Shown in pieces: positions 16,884 through 28,037 of a stretch of 64,000 nt of DNA; positions within the stretch are counted from its first letter, which is position 1; each line of letters begins with the position of its first letter. Source of the stretch: Modestobacter excelsi. GTDB taxonomy: Bacteria > Actinomycetota > Actinomycetes > Mycobacteriales > Geodermatophilaceae. Location: the NCBI RefSeq assembly GCF_005930495.1, contig NZ_SJEX01000016.1:1-64000 (forward strand), in the 5' to 3' direction. Made by a program: the position numbers and the translations under genes. Under the pieces are notes generated by a model. That model worked only from the letters and a program-made list of their open reading frames with translations, ran no database searches and was not told the origin of the DNA.

Positions 16884-18077
16884 GTGGCCAAGGCCAAGTT
16901 CGAGCGGACCAAGCCGCACGTCAACATCGGCACCATCGGGCACATCGACCACGGGAAGACGACGCTGACGGCGGCGATCACCAAGGTCCTGCACGACAAG
17001 TACCCGAACCTCAACGAGGCGTCCGCGTTCGACCAGATCGACAAGGCGCCCGAGGAGAAGGCCCGTGGGATCACGATCTCGATCGCCCACGTGGAGTACC
17101 AGACCGAGAACCGGCACTACGCGCACGTCGACTGCCCCGGGCACGCCGACTACATCAAGAACATGATCACCGGTGCCGCGCAGATGGACGGCGCGATCCT
17201 GGTGGTCGCGGCGACCGACGGCCCGATGCCGCAGACCAAGGAGCACGTCCTCCTGGCCCGCCAGGTCGGCGTCCCCTACATCGTCGTGGCGCTCAACAAG
17301 GCCGACATGGTCGACGACGAGGAGATCCTCGAGCTCGTCGAGCTCGAGGTCCGTGAGCTCCTCAGCGAGTACGAGTTCCCGGGCGACGACGTCCCCGTGG
17401 TCCGCGTCTCCGCGCTGAAGGCCCTCGAGGGCGACGCCGAGTGGGGCGACAAGCTCATGGAGCTCATGGACGCCGTCGACTCGGCCATCCCCGAGCCCGA
17501 GCGCGAGATCGACAAGCCGTTCCTCATGCCCGTCGAGGACGTCTTCACCATCACCGGCCGCGGCACCGTCGTGACCGGTCGCGTGGAGCGCGGCATCGTC
17601 AAGGTCTCCGAGGAGATCGAGATCGTCGGCATCCGCCCGACCTCGTCGAAGACGACGGTCACCGGTGTCGAGATGTTCCGCAAGCTGCTCGACCAGGGCC
17701 AGGCCGGTGACAACGTCGGTCTGCTGCTGCGCGGCATCAAGCGCGAGGACGTCGAGCGCGGTCAGGTCGTCGTGAAGCCGGGCTCCATCACCCCGCACAC
17801 GAACTTCGAGGGCTCGGTCTACATCCTCTCGAAGGACGAGGGCGGCCGGCACACGCCGTTCTTCAACAACTACCGCCCGCAGTTCTACTTCCGCACCACG
17901 GACGTCACCGGCGTCGTCACGCTGCCCTCGGGCACCGAGATGGTCATGCCCGGCGACAACACCGAGATGACGGTCGAGCTGATCCAGCCCATCGCCATGG
18001 AGGAGGGCCTCCGGTTCGCCATCCGTGAGGGTGGCCGCACCGTCGGCGCCGGCCGGGTCGTCAAGATCAACAAGTGA
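16884..18077 (+). CDS. tuf: elongation factor Tu
   Basis: EF-Tu delivers aminoacyl-tRNA to the ribosome. The 397-residue protein has G1 GHIDHGKTT, switch region [18 protein letters not shown] and NKADM, then domains II and III. It includes the [13 protein letters not shown] and TDVTGVV segments. The GTG start ([14 protein letters not shown]) follows AGAGAGGAA. Only one tuf copy is present here. The tail of a normal str operon ends at a strong hairpin after this gene. Confidence 0.98.
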   Translation: MAKAKFERTKPHVNIGTIGHIDHGKTTLTAAITKVLHDKYPNLNEASAFDQIDKAPEEKARGITISIAHVEYQTENRHYAHVDCPGHADYIKNMITGAAQMDGAILVVAATDGPMPQTKEHVLLARQVGVPYIVVALNKADMVDDEEILELVELEVRELLSEYEFPGDDVPVVRVSALKALEGDAEWGDKLMELMDAVDSAIPEPEREIDKPFLMPVEDVFTITGRGTVVTGRVERGIVKVSEEIEIVGIRPTSSKTTVTGVEMFRKLLDQGQAGDNVGLLLRGIKREDVERGQVVVKPGSITPHTNFEGSVYILSKDEGGRHTPFFNNYRPQFYFRTTDVTGVVTLPSGTEMVMPGDNTEMTVELIQPIAMEEGLRFAIREGGRTVGAGRVVKINK

Positions 18078-18083
18078 CACCCT

Positions 18084-18141
18084 GACGGGCGGCGGCCGCT
18101 GGTCGGCCGCCGCCCGTCACCCGGGTCGGGAGACCCGACCC
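18084..18141 (+). terminator. tandem hairpins after tuf
   Basis: A perfect 15-bp stem (18084-18098 with 18104-18118) is followed by a perfect 8-bp stem (18123-18130 with 18134-18141). They separate the str operon from the S10 operon. There is no U-tract, but stability and position support termination. Confidence 0.8.
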
Positions 18142-18199
18142 CCGGGTCAACAGACCCACACGTACTTTCACAACCGATCGGCAGGAGCGAAGACAACCG

Positions 18200-18505
18200 A
18201 TGGCGGGACAGAAGATCCGCATCCGGCTGAAGGCCTACGACCACGAGGCGATCGATGCCTCGGCGCGGCGCATCGTGGACACGGTGACGAAGACCGGAGC
18301 GCGCGTCGTCGGCCCCGTGCCGCTGCCGACGGAGAAGAACGTGTACTGCGTCATCCGCTCGCCGCACAAGTACAAGGACTCGCGCGAGCACTTCGAGATG
18401 CGTACGCACAAGCGGCTCATCGACATCCTCGACCCGACGCCGAAGACGGTCGACGCGCTCATGCGCATCGACCTGCCGGCCTCGGTCGACGTCAACATCC
18501 AGTAA
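18200..18505 (+). CDS. rpsJ: 30S ribosomal protein S10
   Basis: S10 is a component of the 30S head and, as NusE, an antitermination partner. It has 101 residues, with [20 protein letters not shown] and the [20 protein letters not shown] segment. It opens the S10 operon. A weak TANNNT box (TACTTT, 18163-18168) lies upstream, but no good -35 could be found. rplC follows after 14 bases. Confidence 0.97.
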   Translation: MAGQKIRIRLKAYDHEAIDASARRIVDTVTKTGARVVGPVPLPTEKNVYCVIRSPHKYKDSREHFEMRTHKRLIDILDPTPKTVDALMRIDLPASVDVNIQ

Positions 18506-18519
18506 GGGCTGTCCCAGAC

Positions 18520-19185
18520 ATGGCGAGCACATTCCGTGGTCTCCTCGGCGAGAAGCTGGGGATGACCCAGGTCTTCGACGAGAACAACCGCATCGTGCCG
18601 GTGACCGTCGTCAAGGCGGGCCCGTGCGTGGTCACGCAGGTCCGCACCCCGGAGAAGGACGGCTACTCCGCCGTCCAGCTCGGGTTCGGCGCGATCGACC
18701 CCCGCAAGGTGAACAAGCCCGAGGGTGGGCACTTCGCCAAGGCGGGCGTCACGCCCCGGCGGCACGTGGTCGAGCTGCGCACCGAGGACGCCGGCGACTA
18801 CACGGTCGGCCAGGAGCTGACCACCGAGGTGTTCGACGGCGTGACCAAGGTCGACGTCATCGGCACCAGCAAGGGCAAGGGCACCGCCGGTGTCATGAAG
18901 CGTCACGGGTTCAAGGGCCTGGGCGCCGGACACGGCACGCACCGCAAGCACCGTGCCCCCGGCTCGATCGGCGGGGCCTCGACCCCGGGTCGGGTCTTCA
19001 AGGGCATGCGCATGGCCGGCCGGATGGGCACGGCCACCACGACCACGCTGTCTCTGAAGGTGCACGCGGTCGACGCCGAGAAGGGCCTCGTGCTGATCAA
19101 GGGCGCCGTTCCCGGCCCGCGCGGAGGGCTGCTGCTCGTCCGTTCCGCGGTCAAGGGCGGCCCCGTGGGGAGTGACACCAAGTGA
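18520..19185 (+). CDS. rplC: 50S ribosomal protein L3
   Basis: L3 is one of the first proteins to bind 23S rRNA and reaches toward the peptidyl transferase centre. The 221-residue product contains [37 protein letters not shown] and [23 protein letters not shown], the last two forming the conserved central extension. The ATG at 18520 is internal to a longer open frame and is chosen by homology. The stop overlaps the rplD start. Confidence 0.97.
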   Translation: MASTFRGLLGEKLGMTQVFDENNRIVPVTVVKAGPCVVTQVRTPEKDGYSAVQLGFGAIDPRKVNKPEGGHFAKAGVTPRRHVVELRTEDAGDYTVGQELTTEVFDGVTKVDVIGTSKGKGTAGVMKRHGFKGLGAGHGTHRKHRAPGSIGGASTPGRVFKGMRMAGRMGTATTTTLSLKVHAVDAEKGLVLIKGAVPGPRGGLLLVRSAVKGGPVGSDTK

Positions 19186-19982
19186 GCCAGTCGATCGCCG
19201 CGCAGAAGGCGCAGTCCCGGGCCGACCGCGAGGTCGCCGTCCGGACCCCGTCCGGTGAGAACGCCGGGAGCGTCACGCTCCCCGGCGACCTCTTCGACGC
19301 CAACGCCAACGTGTCGCTGATGCACCAGGTCGTGGTGGCCCAGCTGGCCGCGGCCCGCCAGGGCACGCACTCGACGAAGACGCGCGCCCAGGTCAGCGGT
19401 ACGGGCGCCAAGCCCTACCGGCAGAAGGGCACCGGCCGCGCCCGTCAGGGCTCGCTGCGCTCGCCGCAGTTCGTCGGCGGTGGCATCTCGCACGGCCCCG
19501 TGCCGCGCAACTACGAGCAGAAGACCCCGAAGAAGATGAAGGCCGCCGCCCTGCGCGGTGCCCTCTCCGACCGGGCCCGCGAGGACCGCGTCCACGTGGT
19601 CTCCGCCTTCGTCGAGGGCGACGCCCCGTCGACCAAGGCCGCCCTCAAGGTCCTGGACGCCGTCACCGCCGCCAAGCGCGTGCTCGTCGTCCTCGACCGC
19701 GACGACGTCCTGAACTGGGTGAGCCTGCGCAACGTGCCGCGGGTCCACCTGATCGAGGCCGGCCAGCTCAACACCTACGACGTGCTCTGCGCCGACGAGG
19801 TGGTCTTCACCGAGACCGCGCTGGCCGAGTACGTGTCGGGTCCGGGCACGGTCCAGGACGCCGGCGTCGAGCAGCCGGACCTGACCACGCCGGACATCCC
19901 GGGTGCGATCCCGTCGATCGAGCCCGTCGTGGGCACGACCGACCTCGACCTCACGACCGATGACACCGAGGAGAAGGCATGA
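19182..19982 (+). CDS. rplD: 50S ribosomal protein L4
   Basis: L4 lines the peptide exit tunnel and can regulate the S10 operon in some bacteria. The core is typical ([30 protein letters not shown]). The protein is 266 residues, about 50 longer than usual, because the end carries an acidic Thr/Asp/Pro-rich tail after residue 215. The GTG start overlaps the rplC stop and the end overlaps rplW (ATGA), so translation is probably coupled. The tail's role is unknown. Confidence 0.95.
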   Translation: MSQSIAAQKAQSRADREVAVRTPSGENAGSVTLPGDLFDANANVSLMHQVVVAQLAAARQGTHSTKTRAQVSGTGAKPYRQKGTGRARQGSLRSPQFVGGGISHGPVPRNYEQKTPKKMKAAALRGALSDRAREDRVHVVSAFVEGDAPSTKAALKVLDAVTAAKRVLVVLDRDDVLNWVSLRNVPRVHLIEAGQLNTYDVLCADEVVFTETALAEYVSGPGTVQDAGVEQPDLTTPDIPGAIPSIEPVVGTTDLDLTTDDTEEKA

Positions 19983-20281
19983 GCGTCCGCGACCCCCGGG
20001 ACGTCCTGCTGTCCCCGGTCATCTCCGAGAAGAGCTACGGCCTCCTCGACGAGAACAAGTACACGTTCATCGTGCGGCCCGACGCCAACAAGACCCAGAT
20101 CAAGATCGCTGTGCAGCAGGTCTTCAACGTGAAGGTCCTCGCCGTCAACACGATCAACCGTCAGGGGAAGAGGAAGCGCTCGAAGGGCGCTGTGATGGGG
20201 AAGCGCAAGGACACCAAGCGCGCCATCGTCTCCGTGGCCCCCGGCGACCGCATCGAGCTCTTCGGGGGCCCGGGCGCGTGA
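19979..20281 (+). CDS. rplW: 50S ribosomal protein L23
   Basis: L23 sits at the tunnel exit and docks SRP and trigger factor. The product has 100 residues, with [21 protein letters not shown] and the lysine-rich loop [21 protein letters not shown]. The start overlaps rplD by four bases. Confidence 0.96.
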   Translation: MSVRDPRDVLLSPVISEKSYGLLDENKYTFIVRPDANKTQIKIAVQQVFNVKVLAVNTINRQGKRKRSKGAVMGKRKDTKRAIVSVAPGDRIELFGGPGA

Positions 20282-20350
20282 CGGCTGGGCATCCGCCCAC
20301 CCCACCACCCCGGACACACCCCCGATCGGACCAGAGGACTCTGAGGAACC

Positions 20351-21184
<834 letters not shown>

Positions 21185-21207
21185 GCGGGTAGAGGAGTCC
21201 GACAGAC

Positions 21208-21489
21208 ATGCCACGCAGCCTCAAGAAGGGCCCGTTCGTCGACGACCACCTGCTCGCCAAGGTGGACGCCCAGAACGACAAGGGCACCAAGACCGTCATC
21301 CGCACCTGGTCGCGGCGCTCGACGATCATCCCCGACATGCTCGGGCACACGATCGCCGTGCACGACGGCCGCAAGCACGTCCCGGTGTTCGTCACCGAGG
21401 CGATGGTCGGGCACAAGCTCGGCGAGTTCGCGCCCACGCGCACCTTCCGTGGGCACATCAAGGACGACCGCCGGTCGCGGCGCGGCTGA
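21208..21489 (+). CDS. rpsS: 30S ribosomal protein S19
   Basis: S19 binds 16S rRNA in the head with S13. It has 93 residues, with [29 protein letters not shown] and [16 protein letters not shown]. The ATG lies about a dozen bases after TAGAGGAG, and the gene is 23 bases downstream of rplB. Confidence 0.97.
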   Translation: MPRSLKKGPFVDDHLLAKVDAQNDKGTKTVIRTWSRRSTIIPDMLGHTIAVHDGRKHVPVFVTEAMVGHKLGEFAPTRTFRGHIKDDRRSRRG

Positions 21490-21512
21490 CCCGGTAGAGA
21501 AGAGATCCTCAC

Positions 21513-21977
21513 ATGACTTCCCAGTTGGGACAGGAGACGCCGACCGCCCGGGCCACCGCCCGGTTCGTCAGCGTCACCCCCATGAAGGCCCGCCGGGTGG
21601 TGGACATGATCCGCTACCTGCCGACCGACGAGGCCCTCGCTCTGCTGCGTTTCGCGCCGCAGACCGCGAGCGAGCCGGTGGCCAAGGTCGTCGGCAGCGC
21701 CGTCGCCAACGCAGAGCACAACCTGCGTCTGGACCCGGCCGCGCTCGTCATCAGTGCCGCCTTCGTCGACGAGGGCCCCACGCTCAAGCGGATCCGTCCG
21801 CGTGCGCAGGGCCGGGCGTTCCGCATCAACAAGCGGACCAGCCACATCACCGTCGAGGTGTCGGAGGTGAGCTCGAGCGCCGAGCTCGCCCAGCGTTCCC
21901 GCAGGGCACGTCGGGACACGGGCCAGTCCGGCCCGGCGACCCAGCAGAAGAGCAACACGAGGGGAGGGACCCGCTAG
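21513..21977 (+). CDS. rplV: 50S ribosomal protein L22
   Basis: L22 lines the exit tunnel next to L4. Its beta-hairpin is where macrolide-resistance changes arise. The 154-residue product has [33 protein letters not shown] and [20 protein letters not shown], followed by a polar tail (about residues 130-154). The stop shares bases with the rpsC GTG start. Confidence 0.96.
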   Translation: MTSQLGQETPTARATARFVSVTPMKARRVVDMIRYLPTDEALALLRFAPQTASEPVAKVVGSAVANAEHNLRLDPAALVISAAFVDEGPTLKRIRPRAQGRAFRINKRTSHITVEVSEVSSSAELAQRSRRARRDTGQSGPATQQKSNTRGGTR

Positions 21978-22891
21978 TGGGTCAGAAGGTCAACCCGCAC
22001 GGGTTCCGGCTCGGCATCACCACCGACTACAAGTCCCGGTGGTACGCGGACAAGCTGTACGCGGACTACGTCAAGGAGGACGTGGCGATCCGCAAGCTCA
22101 TGAGCAAGGGCATGGAGCGTGCCGGCATCTCGAAGGTGGAGATCGAGCGCACCCGTGACCGCGTCCGCGTGGACATCCACACCGCCCGCCCGGGGATCGT
22201 CATCGGCCGCCGTGGCGCCGAGGCCGACCGCATCCGTGGCGAGCTCGAGAAGCTCACCGGCAAGCAGGTGCAGCTGAACATCCTCGAGGTCAAGAACCCC
22301 GAGTCCGATGCGCAGCTGGTCGCCCAGGGCGTCGCCGAGCAGCTCTCCAGCCGCGTCAGCTTCCGCCGTGCCATGCGCAAGGCGATGCAGTCGGCGCAGC
22401 GCTCGCCGCAGGTCAAGGGCATCCGGGTGCAGTGCTCCGGTCGCCTGGGCGGCACCGAGATGAGCCGGTCGGAGTTCTACCGCGAGGGCCGGGTGCCGCT
22501 GCACACGCTCCGCGCGAACATCGACTACGGCATCTACGAGGCCCGCACGACCTTCGGCCGCATCGGCGTCAAGGTGTGGATCTACAAGGGCGACGCCAGC
22601 GGCTCCCGCGCCGAGCGGGAGGCCCTCGAGGCCCTGGCCCAGCGTCAGCAGCGTCGCGAGCGGGCCCAGCGCCCGCAGCGCCGTTCGGGCTCGTCGGGCA
22701 CCACCGCCGGCGGGACCGAGGCCGGGCGCGCTGCGGCCGAGGGCACCACCGCTCCGGCGGAGGACGTCGTCGCCGTCACCTCGGGTGACGTCCCCGTGGA
22801 GCAGACCGTCGCCCAGGCTGCCGGTGCCGAGGGCACCGCGACCGCCGAGGCGGCCGGTACCGAGAACACCGCGCCAGAGCAGGGGGCCTGA
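21977..22891 (+). CDS. rpsC: 30S ribosomal protein S3
   Basis: S3 lies at the mRNA entry tunnel and has helicase-related function. The normal core ([14 protein letters not shown], the KH domain with [14 protein letters not shown], and [20 protein letters not shown]) ends near residue 215. A tail of about 85 residues rich in Ala, Gly, Glu and Thr follows, giving 304 residues. Actinobacterial S3 often has a tail, but this is at the long end. The GTG start overlaps the rplV stop and was chosen for its homologous N-terminus. Confidence 0.96.
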   Translation: MGQKVNPHGFRLGITTDYKSRWYADKLYADYVKEDVAIRKLMSKGMERAGISKVEIERTRDRVRVDIHTARPGIVIGRRGAEADRIRGELEKLTGKQVQLNILEVKNPESDAQLVAQGVAEQLSSRVSFRRAMRKAMQSAQRSPQVKGIRVQCSGRLGGTEMSRSEFYREGRVPLHTLRANIDYGIYEARTTFGRIGVKVWIYKGDASGSRAEREALEALAQRQQRRERAQRPQRRSGSSGTTAGGTEAGRAAAEGTTAPAEDVVAVTSGDVPVEQTVAQAAGAEGTATAEAAGTENTAPEQGA

Positions 22892-22895
22892 CACC

Positions 22896-23312
22896 ATGCT
22901 GATCCCTCGCCGGGTCAAGCACCGCAAGCAGCACCACCCGAGCCGGTCGGGTGCCGCCAAGGGCGGCACCGCGATCAACTTCGGTGACTACGCGATCCAG
23001 GCTCTCGAGCCCGCGTACGTCACGAACCGGCAGATCGAGTCCGCTCGTATCGCCATGACCCGTCACATCAAGCGTGGCGGCAAGGTGTGGATCTCGATCT
23101 ACCCCGACCGCCCGCTGACCAAGAAGCCGGCCGAGACCCGCATGGGCTCCGGCAAGGGCTCGCCCGAGTGGTGGGTGGCCAACGTGAAGCCGGGCCGGAT
23201 CATGTTCGAGCTGTCCGGTGTCGCCGAGCCGGTGGCTCGCGAGGCCATGCGCCGCGCGATCCACAAGCTGCCCATGAAGTGCCGCTTCATCACTCGTGAA
23301 GGAGAGGTGTGA
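22896..23312 (+). CDS. rplP: 50S ribosomal protein L16
   Basis: L16 organises the A-site tRNA region of the 50S subunit. It has 138 residues, with [38 protein letters not shown] and the conserved [20 protein letters not shown]. The start lies four bases after the rpsC stop and the end overlaps rpmC. Confidence 0.97.
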   Translation: MLIPRRVKHRKQHHPSRSGAAKGGTAINFGDYAIQALEPAYVTNRQIESARIAMTRHIKRGGKVWISIYPDRPLTKKPAETRMGSGKGSPEWWVANVKPGRIMFELSGVAEPVAREAMRRAIHKLPMKCRFITREGEV

Positions 23313-23545
23313 TGGCCGCCGGACTGACTGCCCCCGAGCTGCGCGAGCTGTCCGCCGACGAACTGGCCACCCGGCTGCGTGAGTCGCGCGAAGAGCTGTT
23401 CAACCTGCGCTTCCAGGTGGCCACCGGCCAGCTGGACAACAACCGGCGACTGCAGACCGTCCGCCGCGACATCGCTCGGATCTACACGATCATGCGCGAG
23501 CGCGAGCTGGGTCTCTCGGTCGCCCCGAACGAGGGTGTGGCATGA
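23312..23545 (+). CDS. rpmC: 50S ribosomal protein L29
   Basis: L29 is a small helical protein near the tunnel exit. It has 77 residues, with [35 protein letters not shown], which is the L29 signature. The ATG at 23312 overlaps the rplP TGA and has GGAGAG five bases upstream. A GTG three bases earlier is an alternative. The end overlaps rpsQ by four bases. Confidence 0.95.
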   Translation: MAAGLTAPELRELSADELATRLRESREELFNLRFQVATGQLDNNRRLQTVRRDIARIYTIMRERELGLSVAPNEGVA

Positions 23546-23832
23546 GCGAACCCAGCACCACCAGCAGCCCCGTCGACGGCAAGCGCAACGACCGCAAGGT
23601 CCGTGAGGGCCTGGTCGTCAGCGACAAGATGGAGAAGACCATCGTCGTCGAGGTCGAGGACCGCGTGAAGCACGGCCTGTACGGCAAGGTCCTGCGCCGC
23701 ACCAGCAAGCTGAAGGCGCACGACGAGCAGAACACCGCCGGCATCGGCGACCGGGTGCAGATCATGGAGACGCGCCCGACCTCCGCCACCAAGCGGTGGC
23801 GGCTGGTCTCGGTCGTCGAGCGGGCCAAGTAG
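23542..23832 (+). CDS. rpsQ: 30S ribosomal protein S17
   Basis: S17 is an early-assembly 16S rRNA binder. It has 96 residues, with [29 protein letters not shown] and the [18 protein letters not shown] end. It is the last gene before a 199-base gap that carries the 34-bp perfect palindrome, so it is probably the end of the S10 operon. Confidence 0.96.
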   Translation: MSEPSTTSSPVDGKRNDRKVREGLVVSDKMEKTIVVEVEDRVKHGLYGKVLRRTSKLKAHDEQNTAGIGDRVQIMETRPTSATKRWRLVSVVERAK

Positions 23833-23928
23833 GCAGTTCGACACCGGCCTCTCCAGGTCGGTCGACCAGGAGTACTCTGGACCACTGGCGCGCCCTCCGG
23901 GTGCGTGCCGCATCCCGGTACCCGTGCT

Positions 23929-23962
23929 CGGACGCACCGGCAGCATGCTGCCGGTGCGTCCG
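23929..23962 (+). terminator. 34-bp perfect palindrome between rpsQ and rplN
   Basis: Bases 23929-23945 are the exact reverse complement of 23946-23962, with no spacer; an RNA form would be a stem of about 15 bp closed by a tight CATG loop. It lies midway between rpsQ and rplN, at the S10/spc operon boundary. A TACTCT box at 23873-23878 might be a -10 element for a transcript that passes through the palindrome, but the -35 is poor. Termination, attenuation or protein binding are all possible. Confidence 0.7.
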
Positions 23963-24031
23963 CACGTGGGTGCCGGACAGCCGGTTCACCGATCCGGTCC
24001 GGCTGTCGCCACTCAGATTCAGGAGCAGGAA

Positions 24032-24400
24032 GTGATCCAGCAGGAGTCGCGACTGCGAGTCGCCGACAACACGGGTGCCAAGGAGATCTTGTGCATCCGC
24101 GTGCTCGGCGGGTCGGGGCGGCGCTACGCGGGCATCGGTGACGTCATCGTCGCCACCGTCAAGGACGCCCTGCCCGGCGCCGGCGTCAAGAAGGGCGACG
24201 TGGTCAAGGCCGTCATCGTCCGCACGGTCAAGGAGCGCCGTCGTCCCGACGGTTCCTACATCCGCTTCGACGAGAACGCCGCCGTGATCATCCGTGACAG
24301 CGGCGACCCGCGCGGCACGCGCATCTTCGGCCCGGTGGGCCGGGAGCTCCGTGACAAGCGCTTCATGCGGATCATCTCGCTCGCTCCGGAGGTGTTGTGA
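24032..24400 (+). CDS. rplN: 50S ribosomal protein L14
   Basis: L14 is at the subunit interface and the binding site of the silencing factor RsfS. It has 122 residues, with [20 protein letters not shown] and [17 protein letters not shown]. The GTG start follows AGGAGCAGG; it lies inside a longer open frame and is set by homology. It is the first gene of the spc group. Confidence 0.97.
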   Translation: MIQQESRLRVADNTGAKEILCIRVLGGSGRRYAGIGDVIVATVKDALPGAGVKKGDVVKAVIVRTVKERRRPDGSYIRFDENAAVIIRDSGDPRGTRIFGPVGRELRDKRFMRIISLAPEVL

Positions 24401-24402
24401 TC

Positions 24403-24750
24403 ATGGTTCAGCCGACGAGCGGGAAGACCCCGTCGATGAAGGTCAAGAAGGGCGACCAGGTCGTCGTCCTGTCCGGCAAGGACAAGGGCGCCAAGGGCCG
24501 CGTCATCGCTGCCTTCCCGAAGACCCAGAAGGTCCTGGTCGAGGGCATCGGCCGGGTGAAGAAGCACACGCGGATCAGCACCTCCCAGCGCGGTGCCCAG
24601 CAGGGCGGGATCGTCACGCAGGAGGCGGCCGTGCACGTGAGCAACGTGATGGTCATCGACTCCGAGGACAAGCCGACCCGGGTCGGCTACCGCAAGGACG
24701 AGGAAGGCCGCAGCATCCGGGTCTCGCGGCGAACCGGTAAGGACCTCTGA
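24403..24750 (+). CDS. rplX: 50S ribosomal protein L24
   Basis: L24 initiates 50S assembly at the 5' end of 23S rRNA. The usual [22 protein letters not shown] start of the family is at residue 12 here. The ATG at 24403 is chosen because GGAGGTG lies eight bases upstream, giving 115 residues. A GTG at 24397 or the ATG at 24436 (the family's usual start) are alternatives. Confidence 0.94.
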   Translation: MVQPTSGKTPSMKVKKGDQVVVLSGKDKGAKGRVIAAFPKTQKVLVEGIGRVKKHTRISTSQRGAQQGGIVTQEAAVHVSNVMVIDSEDKPTRVGYRKDEEGRSIRVSRRTGKDL

Positions 24751-24755
24751 GCATC

Positions 24756-25340
24756 ATGAGCGCACCCACCCGCGAGCTGCCCCGCATGCTGGCCCGCTAC
24801 CGCGAGGACATCGCTCCCGCGCTGCAGTCCGAGTTCGGCTACCCGAACGTCATGCAGATCCCCGGTCTGGTCAAGATCGTCGTCAACATGGGCGTCGGCG
24901 AGGCCACCCGGGACGCCAAGCTGATGGACGGCGCGGTCCGTGACCTCACCGCCATCACCGGCCAGAAGCCGGCCGTCGTCCGGGCCCGCAAGTCCATCGC
25001 CCAGTTCAAGCTGCGCGAGGGCATGCCGATCGGCGCGAAGGTCACCCTCCGCGGTGACCGCATGTGGGAGTTCCTGGACCGGCTGCTGTCGCTGGCCCTG
25101 CCCCGCATCCGCGACTTCCGCGGCCTGAACCCCAAGCAGTTCGACGGTCACGGCAACTACACGTTCGGTCTGACCGAGCAGTCGATGTTCCGCGAGATCG
25201 ACGTCGACAAGATCGACCGGCCGCGTGGCATGGACATCACGCTGGTCACCACCGCCACCACCGACGAGGAGGGTCGCGAGCTGCTCACGCTGCTCGGCTT
25301 CCCCTTCGCCGGCCAGACCGTCGTGAACGCGACCCGCTGA
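24756..25340 (+). CDS. rplE: 50S ribosomal protein L5
   Basis: L5 binds 5S rRNA and contacts P-site tRNA. It has 194 residues, with [41 protein letters not shown] and [16 protein letters not shown]. The length is slightly above average because of a short N-terminal addition. It follows rplX by five bases. Confidence 0.97.
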   Translation: MSAPTRELPRMLARYREDIAPALQSEFGYPNVMQIPGLVKIVVNMGVGEATRDAKLMDGAVRDLTAITGQKPAVVRARKSIAQFKLREGMPIGAKVTLRGDRMWEFLDRLLSLALPRIRDFRGLNPKQFDGHGNYTFGLTEQSMFREIDVDKIDRPRGMDITLVTTATTDEEGRELLTLLGFPFAGQTVVNATR

Positions 25341-25376
25341 CCGCGGTCTGCGTAGAAGCTCCAGGAGACCCAAGAG

Positions 25377-25562
25377 ATGGCCAAGAAGGCTCTTGTCAAC
25401 AAGGCGGCACGCACGCCGAAGTTCAAGGTGCGCGGCTACACCCGCTGCCAGCGCTGCGGTCGCCCGCACGCCGTCTTCCGCAAGTTCGGCCTGTGCCGGA
25501 TCTGCGTCCGCGAGATGGCCCACGCCGGCGAGCTGCCCGGCGTGACCAAGTCCAGCTGGTAG
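25377..25562 (+). CDS. rpsZ: 30S ribosomal protein S14, zinc-binding type Z
   Basis: This is the short (61-residue) zinc form of S14. Four cysteines form the zinc site: C24 and C27 in [10 protein letters not shown]40 and C43 in GLCRICVRE. The zinc form in the spc operon is usual for actinobacteria, some of which keep a zinc-free paralogue elsewhere. A 200-base gap with a dispersed repeat follows. Confidence 0.97.
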   Translation: MAKKALVNKAARTPKFKVRGYTRCQRCGRPHAVFRKFGLCRICVREMAHAGELPGVTKSSW

Positions 25563-25626
25563 GAGGACCCCGCTGCCCCCCACGCCTCGCGAGCTCGGCG
25601 CGGGACCCTGCAGCGGGGCCGTTCCA
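25563..25626 (+). repeat. dispersed hairpin repeat, copy 2
   Basis: The arm GGACCCCGCTG, core CTCGCGAGCTCG and arm CAGCGGGGCC pair to form a hairpin with one bulge. It begins immediately after the rpsZ stop and lies inside the spc operon, upstream of rpsH. It is nearly the same as the copy at 57274. As an operon-internal element it may act as partial terminator or RNA stabiliser. Confidence 0.8.
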
Positions 25627-25764
25627 GGCCCTCACCTCCGGGCCGTTCCAGCCGCACCAGCCGCACCACCCGACCACGAGGTCACCCCAGGTAGCACCAC
25701 CGATCACCGAGAGGCCCGCGCCGATGAGCGTGCGGAACCGCGGTGAGAGAGGCAACACCGACAC

Positions 25765-26175
25765 ATGACGATGACCGACCCGATCGCGGACATGCTCACG
25801 CGGCTGCGGAACGCCAACCAGGCGTACCACGACGCAGCTGCCATGCCGTCGTCGAAGCTCAAGACGCACATCGCCGAGATCCTCCAGAAGGAGGGTTACA
25901 TCGGCGGGTGGACCGTCAATGACGTCGAGGTGGACGGCCACATCCGCAAGGAGCTCGTGGTCTCCCTCAAGTACGGCCCCAACCGCGAGCGCAGCATCGC
26001 CGGCGTCCGACGGGTGTCCAAGCCCGGCCTGCGGGTCTACGCGAAGTCGACCGCCCTGCCCAAGGTGCTCGGCGGCCTCGGGGTGGCGATCATCTCCACC
26101 TCCACCGGGCTGCTGACCGACAAGCAGGCGACCAAGAAGGGCGTGGGTGGGGAAGTCCTCGCCTACGTCTGGTAA
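25765..26175 (+). CDS. rpsH: 30S ribosomal protein S8
   Basis: S8 organises the central domain of 16S rRNA and represses the spc operon in enterobacteria. The 136-residue protein has [20 protein letters not shown] and the conserved C-terminal region [19 protein letters not shown]. It starts after the 200-base gap, behind GAGAGAGGCAAC. Confidence 0.97.
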   Translation: MTMTDPIADMLTRLRNANQAYHDAAAMPSSKLKTHIAEILQKEGYIGGWTVNDVEVDGHIRKELVVSLKYGPNRERSIAGVRRVSKPGLRVYAKSTALPKVLGGLGVAIISTSTGLLTDKQATKKGVGGEVLAYVW

Positions 26176-26190
26176 GAGGAGCGAGCAGAC

Positions 26191-26730
26191 ATGTCACGGA
26201 TCGGACGACTCCCGATTCCGGTGCCCAGCGGTGTGGACGTCGCCATCGACGGGCGCACGGTCAACGTCTCGGGCCCGAAGGGGAAGCTCAGCCACACGGT
26301 GGCTGCTCCCATCACCGTCGAGCGCGCTGAGGACGGCACGCTGCTGGTGCAGCGGCCGAACGACGAGCGCGAGAGCCGGGCCCTGCACGGCCTGTCCCGC
26401 ACGCTCATCGCGAACATGATCACCGGCGTGACCCAGGGCTACGACAAGACCCTGGAGATCGTCGGCGTCGGTTACCGCGTGCAGGCCCGTGGGGCGGACC
26501 TCGAGTTCGCCCTGGGCTTCAGCCACCCGGTCGTGGTGAAGGCCCCCGAGGGGATCTCCTTCACCGTCGAGGCCCCCACCCGCCTGCGGGTGACCGGCAT
26601 CGACAAGCAGCAGGTCGGCGAGGTCTCAGCCAAGATCCGCAAGATCCGCAGGCCTGACCCGTACAAGGGCAAGGGCGTGCGGTACCAGGGCGAGGTCATC
26701 AAGCGCAAGGTCGGGAAGACGGGCAAGTGA
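26191..26730 (+). CDS. rplF: 50S ribosomal protein L6
   Basis: L6 lies near the sarcin-ricin loop and factor-binding site. It has 179 residues, with [20 protein letters not shown], the repeated fold and the conserved end [19 protein letters not shown]. The stop overlaps the rplR ATG. Confidence 0.97.
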   Translation: MSRIGRLPIPVPSGVDVAIDGRTVNVSGPKGKLSHTVAAPITVERAEDGTLLVQRPNDERESRALHGLSRTLIANMITGVTQGYDKTLEIVGVGYRVQARGADLEFALGFSHPVVVKAPEGISFTVEAPTRLRVTGIDKQQVGEVSAKIRKIRRPDPYKGKGVRYQGEVIKRKVGKTGK

Positions 26731-27146
26731 TGGCACAGGCAGCGAACACGAAGAGCGGTGCCCGGGTGCACAAGCCCGTGGGTACCGACGTCAGCACCGC
26801 GCGCCGCGTCTCGCGGCTCCGCCGTCACAACCGCCTGCGCAAGCGGGTGGGCGGCACGCCGGAGCGCCCGCGCCTGGTCGTCAAGCGCAGCTCCCGGCAC
26901 ATCCACGTCCAGGTGGTCGACGACACGGTCGGCCGCACGCTGGCCAGTGCGTCGACGATGGACGCCAGCCTCAAGGGCAGCGAGGGCGACAAGTCCGCGC
27001 TGGCCCGGCGGGTCGGTGCCCTGGTCGCCGAGCGCGCCAAGGCCGCCGGCATCGACGCGGTCGTCTTCGACCGCGGCGGCAACCGGTACGCCGGTCGCAT
27101 CGCGGCGCTCGCCGACGGTGCCCGCGAGGGTGGGCTGGACTTCTGA
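26730..27146 (+). CDS. rplR: 50S ribosomal protein L18
   Basis: L18 binds 5S rRNA with L5. It has 138 residues, with an N-terminal basic region, [19 protein letters not shown], then [20 protein letters not shown] and [21 protein letters not shown]. The ATG overlaps the rplF stop; a GTG three bases upstream is an alternative. Confidence 0.96.
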   Translation: MAQAANTKSGARVHKPVGTDVSTARRVSRLRRHNRLRKRVGGTPERPRLVVKRSSRHIHVQVVDDTVGRTLASASTMDASLKGSEGDKSALARRVGALVAERAKAAGIDAVVFDRGGNRYAGRIAALADGAREGGLDF

Positions 27147-27198
27147 TGACGACCATCCCGCGGACGGACAACACTGAACTGATCGAGAGGGACGTCTG

Positions 27199-27837
27199 AT
27201 GCCAGGACCACAGCGACGCGGCGGTGGCGCCGGCGGGACCGGTGGCCCCGGCGGCGCAGGCGGCGGCAACGACCGCCGGGACCGTCGTGACGGCGGCCGC
27301 GGCCCGGGCGGTGCCGCGGAGAAGAGCCAGTTCATCGAGCGGGTCGTCGCGATCAACCGCGTGTCCAAGGTCGTCAAGGGCGGTCGGCGCTTCAGCTTCA
27401 CCGCCCTGGTGATCGTGGGCGACGGCGACGGCAAGGTCGGCGTGGGCTACGGCAAGGCCAAGGAGGTGCCCGCGGCGATCGCCAAGGGCGTCGAGGAGGC
27501 CAAGAAGCACTTCTACAACGTGCCGCGCATCGCCAGCACCATCCCGCACCCGGTGCAGGGTGAGGCGGCGGCCGGTGTCGTGCTGCTCAAGCCGGCCAGC
27601 CCTGGTACCGGTGTAATCGCCGGTGGCCCGGTGCGCGCCGTCCTCGAGTGCGCCGGCATCCACGACGTGCTCTCCAAGAGCCTCGGGTCCTCCAACCCGA
27701 TCAACATCGTCCACGCGACCATGCAGGCGCTGAAGGACCTCGTCCGTCCCGAGGAGATCGCGGCCCGCCGCGGTCTGCCCCTGGAGGACGTCGCCCCGGC
27801 CGCCATGCTGCGCGCGCGGGCCGGTCAGGGGGTCTGA
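27199..27837 (+). CDS. rpsE: 30S ribosomal protein S5
   Basis: S5 takes part in decoding accuracy and the mRNA entry helicase. The product has 212 residues. A Gly/Arg-rich N-terminal extension of about 40 residues precedes the core ([39 protein letters not shown]). Glycine-rich N-terminal extensions are common in actinobacterial S5. rpmD starts one base after the stop. Confidence 0.97.
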   Translation: MPGPQRRGGGAGGTGGPGGAGGGNDRRDRRDGGRGPGGAAEKSQFIERVVAINRVSKVVKGGRRFSFTALVIVGDGDGKVGVGYGKAKEVPAAIAKGVEEAKKHFYNVPRIASTIPHPVQGEAAAGVVLLKPASPGTGVIAGGPVRAVLECAGIHDVLSKSLGSSNPINIVHATMQALKDLVRPEEIAARRGLPLEDVAPAAMLRARAGQGV

Positions 27838-27838
27838 G

Positions 27839-28021
27839 ATGGCTCAGCTGAAGGTCACGCAGATCAAGTCGACCATCGGCACCAAGCCGAACCAGCGTCA
27901 GACGCTGCGTTCGCTGGGGCTGAAGCGGATCAGCGACTCGGTCGTCCAGGAGGACCGTCCCGAGATCCGCGGGATGGTCGCGACGGTGCCGCACCTGGTC
28001 ACCGTCGAAGAGATCGTCTGA
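27839..28021 (+). CDS. rpmD: 50S ribosomal protein L30
   Basis: L30 is a small ferredoxin-like-fold protein of the 50S subunit. It has 60 residues, with [22 protein letters not shown] and the [14 protein letters not shown] end. It lies between rpsE and rplO, the standard position. Confidence 0.96.
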   Translation: MAQLKVTQIKSTIGTKPNQRQTLRSLGLKRISDSVVQEDRPEIRGMVATVPHLVTVEEIV

Positions 28022-28037
28022 GCAGGGGAACGCTGAC

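Noticed and set aside
23833-24031. Possible small gene in the rpsQ-rplN gap
   Set aside because: Frames here are short, cross the palindrome and have no start with a ribosome-binding site.
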